A stretch of DNA of 64,000 bases, from contig NZ_FMXA01000008.1 of assembly GCF_900103425.1 (NCBI RefSeq), forward strand, positions 22,930 to 86,929, given 5' to 3'. This DNA is from Dialister histaminiformans (lineage in GTDB: Bacteria > Bacillota > Negativicutes > Veillonellales > Dialisteraceae). The first letter of the stretch is position 1. Each line of letters starts with the position of its first letter. Below the pieces are notes generated by a model that saw only the letters and a program-made list of their open reading frames with translations, had not been told where the DNA came from and made no database searches. A program made the translations under genes and the position numbers. Shown piece after piece: positions 8,586-18,671 of this stretch.

Positions 8586-11048
8586 ATGTTTAAATTTATC
8601 GAAAGACTGTTCAATGGTTCCAATGAACGTGAAATTAAAAAGATGAGGCGGGTAGTTGAGGAACAGATTAATCCGCTGGAAGCCTCCCTGAAAAATCTGA
8701 GTGATGCTTCATTGGCACATAAGACGGTAGAATTTAAAAACCGTCTGGCTAATGGAGAAACACTGGATGATATCCTGCCGGAGGCTTTTGCTGTTGTAAG
8801 GGAAGCTTCCCGCCGTGTTCTCGGTATGCGTCAGTATGATGTACAGCTTATCGGGGGTATGGTTCTTCACAGTGGCAACATTGCCGAAATGTGTACTGGT
8901 GAAGGTAAGACGCTGGTCGCTGTAGCACCTGTTTATCTGAATGCGCTGGAAGGCAAGGGTGCTCATGTCATTACGGTCAATGATTACCTGGCAAAACGAG
9001 ACAGCGAGTGGATGGGACAGGTTTATAAGTTCCTTGGACTCTCTGTAGGTCTGATTGTTCATGATCTGGATTTTAATCAGAGAAAGATTGCCTATAATTC
9101 TGATGTTACCTATGGTACCAATAACGAATTTGGTTTTGACTATCTCCGTGATAACATGGTTACCCGTCTGGATCAGATGGTACAGCGCCCGCTTCATTAT
9201 TGCTTAATCGATGAAGTGGACAGCATTCTTATTGATGAAGCTCGTACACCATTGATTATTTCCGGTCCGGGGCAGAAGTCCACTGATATGTACTATACAG
9301 TGGCTAAACTGGTTCCAAAGCTTGAAAAAGACGTGGACTATACCATTGATGAGAAACAGAAGACTGTGGCTCCGACAGAGGCTGGTGTTGCCAAGATGGA
9401 AAAACTGCTTCATGTGGACAATCTATATGACACCAAAAATCTGGAACTGAACCACATTTTCAACCAGGCACTTCGCGCAGAAACGATGATGAAGAGAGAC
9501 CGTGACTATGTGGTCAAGGATGGCGAAGTCATCATTGTTGATGAATTTACCGGCCGTATGATGTATGGCCGCCGCTACTCCGATGGGCTTCATCAGGCGA
9601 TTGAAGCTAAGGAAGGATGCAAGGTGGAAAGAGAAAGCCAGACGCTGGCAACCATTACTTTCCAGAATTATTTCCGTATGTATGACAAGCTGGCTGGTAT
9701 GACAGGTACGGCTAAGACGGAAGAGCAGGAATTCATTAAGATTTATGGGCTTGAAGTTTTCCAGATTCCAACCAACAAACCGATTCGCCGCGTAGATTTG
9801 CCAGATGCAATTTATAAGACAAAACGTGGCAAGATCAGAGCCGTTGTACGTGAAGTAAAGAGACGTCATGCCACAGGACAGCCGATTCTTATTGGTACTA
9901 CATCCATTGAACAGTCAGAAGAATTGAGCCATTACCTTAAGAAGGAAGGCATCGTTCATAATGTGCTCAATGCCAAGTATCATGAAAAGGAAGCTATGAT
10001 TGTCGCACAGGCAGGTCAGAAGGGGCAGGTTACCATTGCTACCAACATGGCTGGCCGAGGAACCGATATTGTCCTTGGCGATGGTGTGGCAGAACTTGGC
10101 GGTCTGGCCATCATCGGTACAGAACGTCATGAAAGCCGCCGTATCGACAATCAGCTGAGAGGCCGTGCCGGCCGTCAGGGCGACCCGGGCAGCAGCCAGT
10201 TCTTCCTGTCTCTTGATGATGACCTGCTTCGCATTTTCGGCGGGGACAACATCAAGAAGTTCATGGAAAAGATGGGTCTTGACGAAGATGAGGAAATCAA
10301 GAGCAAGATGGTATCCAATGCCATTCGCAAGGCACAGCAGCGTGTAGAAAACCGTAACTTTGAAACCCGTAAGTACGTTCTGGAATACGATGATGTCATG
10401 AACCAGCAGCGTCAGGTTCTGTATGAACAGCGCCGCCGTATCCTGGAAGGGGAAGACATGAAGGATCAGATTATTCGTATGGTAGATGAACTGATTAATC
10501 ATGCCATGAATACCTACGCGGACGAAAAGTTGTATCCGGAAGAATGGGATCTGGCAGGACTTATCAAATACTGTGAAAAGTATTTCCTGGTTCCAGGTGA
10601 GATCACGGTGGAACAGATTGAGGATATGAGCCGCGAAGAAATACAGAAGCTTCTCGTTAAGACAGCTCATGACACCTATGAATCCAGAGAAAAGTCCATT
10701 GGCTCGGAACTGATGAGAGAGCTGGAAAAGGCGGTTATGCTTAAGGTTGTTGACGCTAAGTGGATGGAACATCTGGACAATATGGATATGCTTAAGGAAG
10801 GAATCAATCTCCGCTCCTATGGTCAGCGTAATCCGATTGTTGAATACAAGGTGGAAGCCTTTGATATGTTTGAAGAAATGGAACATATCATTATGGAAAC
10901 CATTATTCTCTATATGTACCATATTCAGATCCGCGTAACAGAACCAGTACAGGCACCGGCTACAGAAGACCACCTGAAGGGTTCTACGGCTCATTATGTG
11001 GATGACAACACCAATGAATCCGTAGCGGAAAACAATATTGATCATTAA
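8586..11048 (+). CDS. secA: Preprotein translocase ATPase SecA
   Basis: SecA is the ATP-driven motor that pushes preproteins through SecYEG. The 820-residue product shows Walker A (TGEGKTL, about residue 103), the DEAD-like [20 protein letters not shown], the preprotein cross-linking domain, and the second helicase domain with NMAGRGTDI and RGRAGRQGD. The helical scaffold region has [16 protein letters not shown]. The tail ends after EDHLKGS without the usual C-terminal cysteine zinc motif that binds SecB or phospholipid. Only one secA is in the window. AAGGAG lies just before the ATG. It is probably the first gene of a long run through ctpA. Confidence 0.98.
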   Translation: MFKFIERLFNGSNEREIKKMRRVVEEQINPLEASLKNLSDASLAHKTVEFKNRLANGETLDDILPEAFAVVREASRRVLGMRQYDVQLIGGMVLHSGNIAEMCTGEGKTLVAVAPVYLNALEGKGAHVITVNDYLAKRDSEWMGQVYKFLGLSVGLIVHDLDFNQRKIAYNSDVTYGTNNEFGFDYLRDNMVTRLDQMVQRPLHYCLIDEVDSILIDEARTPLIISGPGQKSTDMYYTVAKLVPKLEKDVDYTIDEKQKTVAPTEAGVAKMEKLLHVDNLYDTKNLELNHIFNQALRAETMMKRDRDYVVKDGEVIIVDEFTGRMMYGRRYSDGLHQAIEAKEGCKVERESQTLATITFQNYFRMYDKLAGMTGTAKTEEQEFIKIYGLEVFQIPTNKPIRRVDLPDAIYKTKRGKIRAVVREVKRRHATGQPILIGTTSIEQSEELSHYLKKEGIVHNVLNAKYHEKEAMIVAQAGQKGQVTIATNMAGRGTDIVLGDGVAELGGLAIIGTERHESRRIDNQLRGRAGRQGDPGSSQFFLSLDDDLLRIFGGDNIKKFMEKMGLDEDEEIKSKMVSNAIRKAQQRVENRNFETRKYVLEYDDVMNQQRQVLYEQRRRILEGEDMKDQIIRMVDELINHAMNTYADEKLYPEEWDLAGLIKYCEKYFLVPGEITVEQIEDMSREEIQKLLVKTAHDTYESREKSIGSELMRELEKAVMLKVVDAKWMEHLDNMDMLKEGINLRSYGQRNPIVEYKVEAFDMFEEMEHIIMETIILYMYHIQIRVTEPVQAPATEDHLKGSTAHYVDDNTNESVAENNIDH

Positions 11049-11082
11049 GTAAAAGAAAATAACTAAGAATGGATGTGATGAC

Positions 11083-12187
11083 ATGCTTGAAGATTTGAAG
11101 AAAACCTTATCCGATATGCTGGCGCATGAAAAAGAAATCAGGGATTCACTTTGACCTCCCCAGACTGAAAGAAAAGATTCGCAGTTATGATGTGGAAATG
11201 AGCGATCCTTCCTTCTGGGATAATCCGGACAAAGCCCGTGAGATTTCACAGAAAGCTACAGAAGCTAAAGATACCTATGATACGTATACCCGGTTATTTG
11301 CTCAGGCAGAAGGTATACAGGAACTTCTGGACATGGCTATTGAAGAAGACGATGAATCAATGGAACCGGAGATTAAGGCGGAAATTGACCGCATTGGCGG
11401 TATTCTGAGAGAAAAGGAAATCGAATTACTTCTCAGTGGAAAATATGATACCAACAATGCCATTGTTACATTCCATGCCGGAGCCGGTGGTACGGAAGCG
11501 CAGGACTGGACAGAAATGCTCATCCGCATGTATATCAAGTGGGCAGAATCCAAAGGATTTGAGATTGAAGAACTGAACATGCTCCCAGGGGATGAAGCAG
11601 GTATCAAGTCTGCTGAATATATGATTCGCGGACGCTTTGCCTATGGACTCCTGAAATCGGAAAAGGGGGTTCATCGTCTGGTCCGTATTTCTCCGTTTGA
11701 TGCGGCCAAGAGAAGACATACTTCATTCTCCGCGGTAGATGTTATGCCGGAAATTACGGATGATGTGGAAGTCAATCTGAACATGGCCGATGTCCGTGTT
11801 GACTATTACCGTGCCAGCGGCGCCGGCGGTCAGCATATTAACAAGACCAGTTCAGCGGTACGTATGACCCATCTGCCAACGGGGATTGTTGCTCAGTGTC
11901 AAAGTCAGAGATCGCAGCACCAGAACAAAGAACAGTGTCTGCGTCTTCTCCGTGCTAAACTTTATGAACTCGAACTGGAAAAGAGGGAAAAGGAAAAGCA
12001 GGCCATTGATGGAGAACAGCAGGCGATTGAATGGGGGAGCCAGATCCGTTCCTATGTATTCCAGCCATATACTCTGGTGAAAGATAACCGGACCGGAGTG
12101 GAAACAGGAAATATTCAGGCAGTCATGGACGGAGGACTGGATCCGTTTATTGAAGGCTTCCTGAAACATAGTAAACTCCATAAATAA
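11083..12187 (+). CDS. prfB: Peptide chain release factor 2, made by programmed +1 frameshift
   Basis: RF2 releases peptides at UGA and UAA. The coding sequence is in two frames: 11083-11151, then 11153-12187. The first 23 codons end in CTT followed by an in-frame TGA C (11152-11155), the classical RF2 slip site, with a Shine-Dalgarno-like AGGG a few bases upstream. Skipping one base gives a 367-residue protein with SPF (about 203-205) for UGA recognition and GGQ (about 248-250) for hydrolysis. Low RF2 lets the ribosome slip and make more, so the gene is autoregulated. It lies 34 bases behind secA. Confidence 0.97.
11141..11155 (+). promoter_or_regulatory. prfB programmed frameshift site
   Basis: AGGG just before codon 21 acts as the internal ribosome-pausing element, and CTT TGA C (11149-11155) is the slip codon plus poorly terminated stop. 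The layout is the same as the known bacterial RF2 signal. Confidence 0.95.
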
Positions 12188-12199
12188 AGGAAGAAAAGA

Positions 12200-14245
12200 A
12201 TGAAACTTTTTCAGACAACGATTGGCAGGATATTGGCTGTCGTAGTCCTGATCTGCCTTTTGCCGGCGATGTATATCAGCTGGCAGAGAAATCAGGTGGA
12301 AACCAGAGCCAGAACTGTGGAAATGGTATATGATTACGACAATATTCTGAGTCGTGCCGCAGTTGAAAGAACCACAGTCGATGATTTATTCGCGTTATAT
12401 CGCAAGAGTGGGATAACTTCCCTCGCATTGTATGATGAAACGGCAACCAAGCTGGTATCCCGAGGGGATGCCAGAGTTATGAGTGGCAGTGCCATGCATA
12501 ATGCCGCATTGGATAATCCCGAAATTCGCGATGACTGTGTATATATCCAGCCATCTGCCACCGATACAGATCATGTGATTTTCAATGAACTGAAAAATGC
12601 GGTAAGAGATAATTTCCGGCCTCAGGATATCCGTGAACTCACAGTTAATGGTACGGATACTATAGAGGTCAGAGCGGATTATCAGGCATTTATTGAAACT
12701 CCGCTTGGAATTTTCCCATCCCGTGTTAAAGCGGCGGCAAGCCATGGATTCTATGTAGTCCTCCGGCCGAAGAACAATCCGGAAGCAGGAAAAGTGGCAA
12801 TAGATGATTTCCTGAAGGCGGTAGATGCCTCACCGAAGGTCAGCGCGGTCATATTTACAGGTAAGGATGTTCTTGGTTTTTCACACAACCGATACAATCC
12901 TTATCTTTCTGAGGAACTGAACAAACGTCATATTCCGGTTGTACTTATTGAAGCGCAGAACCAGCTTGGTTTTGAACCGCAGCAGGGAATTCTGGATATG
13001 GCCAGAGAAGACGGGTACCGGAATGTCCGGCTGTACGCCATGTCAAAGGATGAACTGATAAAACTGTCACCGGAAGAAGCATCTTCCCGTTTCTATATCA
13101 GTGATATTGAAAGAAATATCCGGATGAATCTGTTCCCATCCTATAAGGATGCCCAGGCGGGGATGACCTTGTCAGAAACGAACGCATCCTACATTAATGA
13201 TGTTAAAGATCGTTTGATTCATCATGGTTTCCATATTGGCAAAGCTTCCATTATGGATCCCTATTATCCGTCACCCGTACTGAGAGCGGTAGTTATGCTT
13301 GGCGCGGCCGCTTTAGGTACTATGGCGCTGCTTCTGATTATTCCGTCCCTTACCCGTTTTGGGTTCTGGATTTTCGGAGCCGGCGTGATTCTGACACAGG
13401 GGCTGTACTGGGGAACCCATTCTCATTCGGTAATGGCACTCCAGCTTCTGGCACTGGTCACGGAGATATGCACACCGGTTATTGTGGTGTCATTGTTTAT
13501 GGATTATTGCTTCGCGAAAAAAGAAGAAGCCTATGTACATTATGGGCTGGTACGTATATTCGCGGAAGCCGTAGTGGTTCTCTGGGTCAGCGGCATGGCG
13601 GTACTTCTCTGTGCCAACTATGTATCCGCTCTCCTTGGAGATATTACATTCCTTTTGGAAGTACAGTACTTCCGCGGGGTTAAGCTTACCTTTGTTCTTC
13701 CTGTACTTCTTATATCTTTTGTATACATTCAGAAGTTTAAGGTGCTGGGACATCGAATCACCAATGATCGTGATTTTGTCTCATTCGTTAAGGAGTTCTG
13801 CAATATTCCGATTAAGATGGGTATCCTGATCCTTATGGGGATACTGGCGCTGACGGGCATTATTTTTGTAGGACGAAGCGGTAATAACGGGGCACCGGTT
13901 CCGGGATTTGAAGTGGCCTTTCGCCGGTATCTGGAAGCCGTTATGTATGCCAGACCGAGAGAAAAGGAATTCCTTTTTGGACATCCGGCAGTATTCATGG
14001 CCCTGGTTTCTTATTACAGAAAATGGCCTGAACTGCTTCATTTCCTCTTTATACTGGCATTCACTATTGGGCAGGGGTCTATGATTGAGACCTTTGCGCA
14101 TATGCGCAGCCCATTCATACTGAGCCTTGTACGCGGACTGGATGGTCTGGCCGCAGGTACTGGTATTATGGTACTGGCACTTCTGGCAGTGGCGGTCCTT
14201 CTGAGAATCACCAAGTTTTTCGGGGGAAGATATGGCAAAGAATAA
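12200..14245 (+). CDS. DUF5693 family multi-pass membrane protein
   Basis: The 681-residue product has one N-terminal membrane helix (about residues 8-27) and an extracytoplasmic domain of roughly 320 residues. That domain includes VDDLFALYRKSGITSLALYDE and a repeat-like RFYISDIERN region. At least eight closely spaced membrane helices follow to the C-terminus. The pattern and the position directly before csaB match the DUF5693 family, whose biochemical role is unknown. AGGAAG precedes the ATG. The last 14 bases overlap csaB, so the two proteins are probably made together, which suggests an envelope polysaccharide role (inference). Confidence 0.8.
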   Translation: MKLFQTTIGRILAVVVLICLLPAMYISWQRNQVETRARTVEMVYDYDNILSRAAVERTTVDDLFALYRKSGITSLALYDETATKLVSRGDARVMSGSAMHNAALDNPEIRDDCVYIQPSATDTDHVIFNELKNAVRDNFRPQDIRELTVNGTDTIEVRADYQAFIETPLGIFPSRVKAAASHGFYVVLRPKNNPEAGKVAIDDFLKAVDASPKVSAVIFTGKDVLGFSHNRYNPYLSEELNKRHIPVVLIEAQNQLGFEPQQGILDMAREDGYRNVRLYAMSKDELIKLSPEEASSRFYISDIERNIRMNLFPSYKDAQAGMTLSETNASYINDVKDRLIHHGFHIGKASIMDPYYPSPVLRAVVMLGAAALGTMALLLIIPSLTRFGFWIFGAGVILTQGLYWGTHSHSVMALQLLALVTEICTPVIVVSLFMDYCFAKKEEAYVHYGLVRIFAEAVVVLWVSGMAVLLCANYVSALLGDITFLLEVQYFRGVKLTFVLPVLLISFVYIQKFKVLGHRITNDRDFVSFVKEFCNIPIKMGILILMGILALTGIIFVGRSGNNGAPVPGFEVAFRRYLEAVMYARPREKEFLFGHPAVFMALVSYYRKWPELLHFLFILAFTIGQGSMIETFAHMRSPFILSLVRGLDGLAAGTGIMVLALLAVAVLLRITKFFGGRYGKE

Positions 14246-15329
14246 AATAGTACTTTCCGGCTATTATGGTTTCAGCAATGCCGGGGATGAGGCTATGCTT
14301 TATTCCATTTTGCGCTCACTGACCATGACCATAGATAACCCGGAAATCACCGTAATTTCCGGTCATCCTGAAGTTACAGAACAGCAGTTTAATGTCAAAG
14401 CGGTTTCGAGATTCGACGGCTGGGGCATTATCAAGGCTATATGGAAATCTGACATCCTTATCTCCGGAGGCGGAAGTCTGCTTCAGGATGTGACCAGCGC
14501 AAACAGTATTCTGTACTATATGCTTATAATTCTCATTGGAGTGCTGATGAGGAAAAAGGTTGTACTGTTTGCACAGGGCATTGGGCCGGTAAGATATCGG
14601 GTAACACGTATAACGCTGAAGCATGTGCTAAACCATGTGGACATCATTACAGTCCGGGATAAGGAGTCCAAAGGTTTCCTTACCCGGCTCGGGGTGAGAA
14701 CACCGATTTATCATACGGCGGATGCGGTTATGCTTTTACCGTCTGTTTCCAAGGATACCGGCCGGAAGATTCTGAATGCCTATGGCGTACCAAAAGATAA
14801 AAAGCTTATAGGAATCAGCGTCAGAAACTGGGATGGCATCGAAAAATGGAAAGATGATTTTAACCGGTTTGTGAAAAAGCTGCTGGAAGACGAAAATCTT
14901 GCAATAGTGTTCATTACCATGCAGAATCCGGACGACGCAGAAGCGGCCGGCTGTATCATTCAGCCGGATAACAGGAGAGTGTTCCTGGTAAGGAACGTCA
15001 TCAATGTCAATGAACTTATGTCAGTTATCGGGAATATGGATGTGCTCGTAGGTATGAGACTACATGCCCTTATCTTTGCTTCGATTATGCATGTTCCAAC
15101 GGTTGGAATTTCTTACGATCCGAAGATAGATAACTTCCTTGATTCTATTCATGAGGAAGTCGCATGCCATATTTCTTCATTTGATGTTGAAAAGTTATAT
15201 AATAAGACATGTGATTTATTAAAGGAACCTGCTGGCGAACATGACTGGAGTGCAGTAGAAGCTCTAAGAGACCGTTCACAGGAAACCATAAGGCTTCTCA
15301 AGAAGCTGGCTATTCATAGGGAGGATTAA
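14232..15329 (+). CDS. csaB: Polysaccharide pyruvyl transferase CsaB
   Basis: CsaB adds pyruvate ketals to cell-wall polysaccharide, which in many bacteria creates the ligand for S-layer-homology domains. The 365-residue product begins with the family pattern LSGYYGFSNAGDEAMLYSIL. It also has ISGGGSLLQDVTS, LFAQGIGPVRYR, a VRDKESKGFLTRLGV segment, and near the C-terminus VGMRLHALIFASIMHVPTVGISYDPKI, all landmarks of CsaB. It is cytosolic, without a signal peptide. In Negativicutes the wall ligand of SLH proteins differs from Bacillus, so the exact acceptor here is open. Confidence 0.92.
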   Translation: MAKNKIVLSGYYGFSNAGDEAMLYSILRSLTMTIDNPEITVISGHPEVTEQQFNVKAVSRFDGWGIIKAIWKSDILISGGGSLLQDVTSANSILYYMLIILIGVLMRKKVVLFAQGIGPVRYRVTRITLKHVLNHVDIITVRDKESKGFLTRLGVRTPIYHTADAVMLLPSVSKDTGRKILNAYGVPKDKKLIGISVRNWDGIEKWKDDFNRFVKKLLEDENLAIVFITMQNPDDAEAAGCIIQPDNRRVFLVRNVINVNELMSVIGNMDVLVGMRLHALIFASIMHVPTVGISYDPKIDNFLDSIHEEVACHISSFDVEKLYNKTCDLLKEPAGEHDWSAVEALRDRSQETIRLLKKLAIHRED

Positions 15330-15330
15330 T

Positions 15331-16167
15331 ATGGCACATTTAACAGAGGAAAGAGTTCTGGAATTGAAAGCTATTGCCAGAAAATTACGTGTGGATATTC
15401 TGGAAATGATAACTAAAGCTGCTTCCGGACACACCGGTGGTTCATTATCCATTGCTGATCTCATAACACTTCTTTATTTCGAAGAAATGCATATTGATCC
15501 GGCAAATCCAAAGATGGCTGACCGGGATCGTCTGGTGCTTTCCAAAGGACATGCAGCTCCGGCTATGTATGCCGCACTGGCTGAAAAGGGTTACTTTGAT
15601 AAAGAAGAACTGAATCATCTTCGCCAGGCAGGACATATGCTTCAGGGGCATCCGGATATGAAGCATACTCCAGGTGTGGATATGACCACAGGCTCTCTTG
15701 GTCAGGGTATTTCCGCTGCGTGCGGAATGGCACTTGCCTCCAAAATGGATCATGCTTCCTGGAGAGTATATGCGATTTTAGGGGATGGCGAACTGGAAGA
15801 AGGCCAGGTATGGGAAGCAGCTATGTATGCTGCCCATTACAAGCTGGACCATCTGACTGCTTTTGTAGATAATAACGGCCTTCAGATTGATGGCCCGGTA
15901 AGTGAAGTTATGTCCCCGCTGCCCATTGGTGAAAAATTCAAGGCGTTCGGATGGCACGTAATTTCTGTAAACGGTCATGATATGTCTGCATTACATGATG
16001 CCATTGAAGAAGCGCATTCTGTAAGCGGACAACCAACGGTCATTGTGATGAAGACCGTTAAAGGCAAGGGCGTTAAGGAAACAGAAAATCAGGTGGGCTG
16101 GCATGGCAAGGCTCCAAGCCCGGAACAGTGTGTTCAGTTTGTTAAGGAAGTAGAGGAGGCAGAATAA
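15331..16167 (+). CDS. Transketolase, N-terminal (thiamine diphosphate-binding) subunit
   Basis: This is one half of a split transketolase of the non-oxidative pentose phosphate pathway. The 278-residue product contains GHTGGSLSIADL, SKGHAAPAMYA and GSLGQGISAACGMA. The thiamine diphosphate motif runs GDGELEEGQVWEAAMYAAHYKLDHLTAFVDNN (GDG...NN). It ends before the pyrimidine-binding domain, which is encoded separately by the next gene. AGGGAGG precedes the ATG. The start is one base after the csaB stop, and its stop overlaps the next start (TAATG), so expression is coupled. Confidence 0.95.
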   Translation: MAHLTEERVLELKAIARKLRVDILEMITKAASGHTGGSLSIADLITLLYFEEMHIDPANPKMADRDRLVLSKGHAAPAMYAALAEKGYFDKEELNHLRQAGHMLQGHPDMKHTPGVDMTTGSLGQGISAACGMALASKMDHASWRVYAILGDGELEEGQVWEAAMYAAHYKLDHLTAFVDNNGLQIDGPVSEVMSPLPIGEKFKAFGWHVISVNGHDMSALHDAIEEAHSVSGQPTVIVMKTVKGKGVKETENQVGWHGKAPSPEQCVQFVKEVEEAE

Positions 16168-17099
16168 TGGCTAAGGCAACTCGTGAAGCATACGGTGAAA
16201 CTTTGAAAGAACTGGGAGCACAGATTCCGGAAATTGTTGTGCTGGATGCCGACCTCTCGGCTTCCACTAAGACTGCTGTGTTTGCAAAAGCATTCCCAGA
16301 CAGATTTTTCGATACTGGCATTGCAGAAGGTAATATGATGAGTGTGGCGGCAGGCCTTGCAGCTTCTGGTAAGATTCCATTTGCATCCACTTTTGCTGTA
16401 TTTGGTGCTGGCCGTGCGTATGAACAGATTCGTAATTCCATATGCTATCCAAACCTTAACGTAAAGGTGGCAGTTACTCATGCTGGCCTTACGGTAGGGG
16501 AAGATGGAGCTACCCATCAGATGCTGGAAGATATTGCGCTGATGCGTGCCCTTCCCAATATGACCGTAGTTGTACCGGCAGATGCGGCAGAAACCGCGCA
16601 GGTAATCCGCTGGGCCGCTTCCTATCAGGGACCGGTATATATCCGAATGGGCCGCGCCAAGGTAGAAGATGTAATTTCTCCGGATGCGGAATTTGTACCA
16701 GGGAAGAGCACAACTCTTGCTGATGGCAGTGACGTAACCATTATGGCCTGTGGTATCATGACACAGCAGGCCCTTCAGGCCGCTAAGATGCTTGCTGAAG
16801 AAGGAATTTCCGCAAGAGTCATTAATATGAGCTCCATTAAACCTATTGATGAAGCGGCTATCGTAAAGGCAGCAAAGGAAACAGGAGCCATCGTTACCTG
16901 CGAAGAACACACGGTTATGGGAGGCCTCGGCAGTGCTGTGGCTGAAGTGGTTGTAAGACATTGCCCGGTTCCGATGGCTATGGTAGGGACTGAAGACGTA
17001 TTCGGACAGTCCGGAAAAGCCAGTGAAGTACTTAAGGTATATGGTCTTACTCCGGAACACATTGCCCTTGAAGCTAAGAAACTTGTGGAGGCAAAATAA
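16167..17099 (+). CDS. Transketolase, C-terminal (pyrimidine-binding) subunit
   Basis: The 310-residue second half carries the pyrimidine-binding domain (VLDADLSASTKT, FDTGIAEGNMMSVAAGLA with the catalytic glutamate). It also has the QIRNSICYPNLNVKVAVTHAGLTVGEDGATHQM segment and the C-terminal transketolase domain (VTCEEHTVMGGLGSAVAEV). It should assemble with the preceding subunit to give active enzyme. Similar split pairs also occur in the related 1-deoxyxylulose synthase family, but the GEDGATHQ region favours transketolase. Confidence 0.94.
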   Translation: MAKATREAYGETLKELGAQIPEIVVLDADLSASTKTAVFAKAFPDRFFDTGIAEGNMMSVAAGLAASGKIPFASTFAVFGAGRAYEQIRNSICYPNLNVKVAVTHAGLTVGEDGATHQMLEDIALMRALPNMTVVVPADAAETAQVIRWAASYQGPVYIRMGRAKVEDVISPDAEFVPGKSTTLADGSDVTIMACGIMTQQALQAAKMLAEEGISARVINMSSIKPIDEAAIVKAAKETGAIVTCEEHTVMGGLGSAVAEVVVRHCPVPMAMVGTEDVFGQSGKASEVLKVYGLTPEHIALEAKKLVEAK

Positions 17100-17104
17100 G
17101 CCAT

Positions 17105-17791
17105 ATGATTACTTTCAACAATGTGACAGTGCAGTATGATGCTTCTCATACCGCTCTTCGTGGGGTCAATATCCACATTGATAAGGGGGAATTCGTCTTT
17201 ATCGTAGGGGCGAGCGGGGCAGGCAAGTCGACATTTGTTAAGATACTGACTCATGAACTGGTTCCTAAAGAAGGCTCGGTTATTGTCAATGGACAGGATA
17301 TTACCCGTCTGTCCAACAGCAAGGTGCCTTATTACAGAAGAAAACTTGGCATCGTCTTTCAGGATTTCCGACTGCTTGAAGATAAGACCGTATATGAAAA
17401 CGTAGCCTTTGTGCTTCGTGTAACCGGTGCGAAAAGCAGGGAAATACGTGAGAGAACAAGTCATGTACTGAACCTGGTAGGACTTCGCGGTAAGGAAAAT
17501 GAAATGCCATCGAAACTTTCCGGCGGCGAACAGCAGAGAGTGGCTATCGCCAGGGCACTGGCCAATCAGCCGCTTCTCCTTATTGCGGACGAACCGACCG
17601 GTAACCTGGATCCTAATACCTCTCAGGAAATTATGGATTTGTTCAGTGCCATCAACCATATGGGGACTACCATTATCATGGTTACCCATAATCAGGATCT
17701 GGTTAATGCCATGCATAAGCGGGTTATTCTGATTGATGAAGGACACATAGTCAGTGATGTTGAGAAGGGGGGATACATTTCCCATGTTTAG
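17105..17791 (+). CDS. ftsE: Cell division ATP-binding protein FtsE
   Basis: FtsE is the ATPase of the FtsEX complex, which activates septal peptidoglycan hydrolases. The 228-residue product has Walker A GASGAGKST, Q-loop VFQDFRLLEDKTVYENVAF (a typical FtsE sequence), signature LSGGEQQRVAIARAL, Walker B LLIADEPTGNLDP and the H-loop VTHNQ. It starts six bases after the transketolase subunit. FtsX and an EnvC-like M23 peptidase follow, giving the complete division-hydrolase activation set. Confidence 0.97.
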   Translation: MITFNNVTVQYDASHTALRGVNIHIDKGEFVFIVGASGAGKSTFVKILTHELVPKEGSVIVNGQDITRLSNSKVPYYRRKLGIVFQDFRLLEDKTVYENVAFVLRVTGAKSREIRERTSHVLNLVGLRGKENEMPSKLSGGEQQRVAIARALANQPLLLIADEPTGNLDPNTSQEIMDLFSAINHMGTTIIMVTHNQDLVNAMHKRVILIDEGHIVSDVEKGGYISHV

Positions 17792-18668
17792 TACAACCCG
17801 ATATTTCTGGAGAGAAACATTCCGGTCTCTGTTCAGAAATAGCTTCATGTCTCTCGCATCCATTCTTACAGTTACCCTGTCCATGTTCATTCTCGGTATG
17901 TTTGTATGCGTGGTTACCAATATTGACCATATGGCCACCTATCTGGAAAGTCAGGTAGAAATGACGGTGTATCTGGATGATAACCTGTCTACGTCTCAGG
18001 TTATGAATGTAGGCAGTCAGATTAAAAAAATGCCGGGACTTACTAAAATTACGTTTACCAACAAAGATCAGGCCATGGTTAAATTCAGAGAAGAACTGGG
18101 AGATCAGGCCAGCATCCTTAATGCAGTAAGCGGGAATCCATTGCCGGCATCTTATGCGTTGTCCTTTGACTCTCCTGAACAACTGAAGGCTTCCGCACAG
18201 TCGGTTGCTAAGATACAGGGGGTTGAATCCGTTCAGTATGGACAGGATATTATTGAACAGCTGTATAAGGCAGCTCAATTTGTCCGTATTGCCGGAGTGA
18301 TTATCATTGTATTCCTGGCTGGAGCTGAATTGTTTATTATCTCCAACACCATTCGTCTGACTGTGTTTGCGCGCCGTAAGGAAATCCAGATTATGAAATA
18401 TGTAGGCGCAACCAATGGATTCATCCGCTGGCCGTTTATCAATGAAGGTCTGGTTATCGGGCTGGTAGGCTCCGGTATTGCGTCCGGTCTGGTTTATTAT
18501 GGATATCAGCTGGCACTGAAGCAAATCACAGAAGCCGGTCTGGTGTTTATCCCATTTATGAAGACCTATCCGTTTATGATGTATACCGTACTGGCACTTC
18601 TTGGATCCGGCGCATTCATAGGTATTCTGGGCAGTGCAATTTCACTTCGTAAGTATATGAAAGTGTGA
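17784..18668 (+). CDS. ftsX: Cell division protein FtsX
   Basis: FtsX is the membrane subunit of FtsEX. The start is placed at ATG 17784, overlapping ftsE by eight bases, because a strong GGGGGG run lies about 10 bases upstream. GTG 17754 and ATG 17757 in the same frame are less likely. The 294-residue protein has a cytoplasmic start, one helix (about 23-45), an extracellular loop (MTVYLDDN ... YGQDIIEQLYKAA), and three C-terminal helices with NTIRLTVFARRKEIQIMKYVGATNGFIRWPF, the family signature. Confidence 0.96.
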   Translation: MFSTTRYFWRETFRSLFRNSFMSLASILTVTLSMFILGMFVCVVTNIDHMATYLESQVEMTVYLDDNLSTSQVMNVGSQIKKMPGLTKITFTNKDQAMVKFREELGDQASILNAVSGNPLPASYALSFDSPEQLKASAQSVAKIQGVESVQYGQDIIEQLYKAAQFVRIAGVIIIVFLAGAELFIISNTIRLTVFARRKEIQIMKYVGATNGFIRWPFINEGLVIGLVGSGIASGLVYYGYQLALKQITEAGLVFIPFMKTYPFMMYTVLALLGSGAFIGILGSAISLRKYMKV

Positions 18669-18671
18669 GTC

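Noticed and set aside
9915..11249. 444-codon open frame on the minus strand opposite secA and prfB
   Set aside because: Low-complexity Phe/His/Ile-rich translation typical of the complement of a coding strand, no ribosome site, and fully covered by two certain genes.
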